Positions 6,545 to 7,574 of a stretch of DNA of 7,574 nt are shown here, one piece after another. This DNA comes from WTAW01 sp050115915. Lineage in GTDB: Bacteria; Acidobacteriota; Aminicenantia; Aminicenantales; Aminicenantaceae. The DNA lies in NCBI GenBank assembly GCA_050115915.1, contig JASFPP010000188.1, positions 1 through 7,574 on the forward strand. Reading direction: 5' to 3'. The notes under the pieces were generated by a model. That model worked only from the letters and a program-made list of their open reading frames with translations, did no database searches and was not told the DNA's origin. Position 1 is the first letter of the stretch, and each line of letters opens with the position of its first letter. The position numbers and the translations under genes are program-made.

Positions 6545-7528
6545 ATGAGATGGAGCCGAAGAGAATTCATCAAAGGGTCTGTTTTAAGCGTTGCCTGTGC
6601 GCCAGCGTGGGATTTAGGCCATTGGGTGAAAAAATACGAGGGCAAAATGTCCAAAGTGGCCGTTCTTAAGATAGAGGATCGTAAAAAAGGCGTTCGTGAG
6701 GTGCTAAGCCTCTTGGATTACCCGTCTATGAAGGGAAAGCGAGTTTTGGTAAAACCCAACTTCAACACCGCTGATCCAACACCGGGTTCTACACACAATG
6801 ATACTCTGGGCCAACTTTTGAAGGAGATCCATGCGAGCGGTGCTATGGATGTCACTGTTGGGGACAGGAGTGGCCCGACACCCACAAAGGAAGTTCTCGA
6901 AGAAAAAGGGATCTTGAATATGGCAAAAGAACTCGACTTTACGCCACTCAATTTTGAAGATCTCGAGGCTAAAGATTGGATCAAATTCGATCCTGAAGGC
7001 AATCACTGGAATGACGGATTTTCTATCGCTCGACCCGTTGTCGAAGCCGAGTATACAGTATCCACATGCTGTATCAAAACTCACCAGTTTGGAGGAGTTT
7101 TTACGCTCTCGCTAAAAAATTCTGTCGGAGTTACGCCAAGAAATTTGATGAGGGAACTCCACGGCTCATCCGATATGCGAAAAATGATCGCAGAAATAAA
7201 CCTCGGCTATAAGCTGGATTTAATCCTTTTGGATGGCATCGAATGTTTCGTGGACGGCGGTCCGATGACAGGAACAAAGAAGACGGCCAATGTTTTTATT
7301 GCGGGGAATGATCGTGTGGCCGTAGACGCTGTGGGGATCGCAGTGCTGAAAGAGCTGGGGGCGAAAAAAGAAATCATGGAAAGAAAGATCTTTGAACAGG
7401 AGCAGATCCAGAGAGCCTCAGAGCTGGGACTGGGGATAGGAGAACCCGATCAGATCGAATTTGTCACACCCGATCGGACGAGCGGAGAATATGCTAAAAA
7501 ACTCCAATCCATACTCGCGCAGGGGTGA
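6545..7528 (+). CDS. DUF362 domain protein with Tat-type twin-arginine N-terminus
   Basis: 327 residues. The N-terminus carries S4-R5-R6-E7-F8-I9-K10, matching the Tat consensus S/T-R-R-x-F-L-K, followed by a short weakly hydrophobic stretch (11-22); folded export to the periplasm is inferred. The DUF362 domain runs from about 37 to 310, with VLVKPNFNTADPTPGSTHND (67-86), VGDRSGPTPT (105-114), the typical KTHQFGGVFTLSLKNSVG (178-195), LDGIECFVDGGPMTG (229-243) and GNDRVAVDAVGI (254-265). The cysteines do not form a ferredoxin CxxCxxC pattern, so unlike many DUF362 proteins it has no 4Fe-4S domain. The biochemical function of the family is not established. Start at 6545 is chosen for its AGGAG at 6 nt. 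An internal ATG (codon 35, 6647), at the usual start of cytoplasmic DUF362 proteins (MSKVAVLK), has a GAGGG 4 nt upstream and could give a second, non-exported form. Confidence 0.87.
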   Translation: MRWSRREFIKGSVLSVACAPAWDLGHWVKKYEGKMSKVAVLKIEDRKKGVREVLSLLDYPSMKGKRVLVKPNFNTADPTPGSTHNDTLGQLLKEIHASGAMDVTVGDRSGPTPTKEVLEEKGILNMAKELDFTPLNFEDLEAKDWIKFDPEGNHWNDGFSIARPVVEAEYTVSTCCIKTHQFGGVFTLSLKNSVGVTPRNLMRELHGSSDMRKMIAEINLGYKLDLILLDGIECFVDGGPMTGTKKTANVFIAGNDRVAVDAVGIAVLKELGAKKEIMERKIFEQEQIQRASELGLGIGEPDQIEFVTPDRTSGEYAKKLQSILAQG

Positions 7529-7546
7529 TTTTCGTTTGGGGAAACA

Positions 7547-7574
7547 ATGAGCGTTTATGAAAAGATTATAACGA
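7547..7574 (+). CDS. Start of a further gene, cut by window end
   Basis: ATG at 7547 opens a frame reading MSVYEKIIT that is still open at the last base. GGGG (7538-7541) is 5 nt upstream, and the gap to the DUF362 stop is 18 bp, so an operon partner is likely. Nine residues are too few to name a family. Confidence 0.4.

Noticed and set aside
6704..7084. 126-codon minus-strand open frame
   Set aside because: Antisense shadow of the DUF362 gene; no recognisable motifs.
1..7574. CRISPR array, tRNA/rRNA genes, insertion sequences
   Set aside because: No periodic repeats, cloverleaf-like segments or transposase motifs were seen; the gaps between genes are 209 bp or less.

Overview
The window holds five complete protein genes and the first few codons of a sixth, in a layout typical of a bacterium: strong Shine-Dalgarno sequences, sigma70-like -35/-10 boxes and tight gene packing. 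The gene set (a fused ADP-forming acyl-CoA synthetase, a Tat-motif DUF362 protein and COG3379-type alkaline-phosphatase-superfamily enzymes) is most often met in anaerobic or deep-branching lineages such as Desulfobacterota, NC10, Nitrospirae or Aminicenantes-like bacteria. That placement is an inference from family distribution; nothing here fixes the taxon. I see no RNA genes, insertion sequences, phage genes, CRISPR arrays or long repeats.

Left half (1-3659, minus strand): two paralogous alkaline-phosphatase-superfamily hydrolases lie in one transcription unit. The upstream gene (2187-3482) encodes a soluble 431-residue minimal enzyme. It overlaps by an ATGA the downstream gene (1-2190), whose 729-residue product carries a signal-peptide/TM-like N-terminus and a large inserted domain. 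Both keep the complete set of metal ligands and a nucleophile candidate. They are preceded by a near-consensus promoter (3612-3639) and a leader of roughly 120 nt that can form a 12-bp long-range stem with a small hairpin inside it, plus a 12-codon mini-ORF running through one arm of the stem.

Middle (3660-5783, minus strand): a single-chain ADP-forming acyl-CoA synthetase (alpha plus beta parts fused). It makes ATP from an acyl-CoA in acetate- or acyl-acid-producing metabolism. It has its own -10 box and a short leader. No intrinsic terminator separates it from the phosphatase pair, so read-through is possible.

Right half (5784-7574, plus strand, divergent): a small thioredoxin-fold protein with an N-terminal zinc ribbon, in which the WCGPC redox motif has decayed to ASLSC. 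It is followed by a DUF362 protein with a Tat-type twin-arginine motif, then a likely further gene starting at 7547 and cut by the window end. These probably form one operon.

Functional links between the three groups are not evident from sequence. The most unusual items are the thioredoxin that has lost its attacking cysteine, the AP enzyme fused to an 'AYIGPGAG' signal/TM module with a puzzling topology, and the structured leader of the phosphatase operon.
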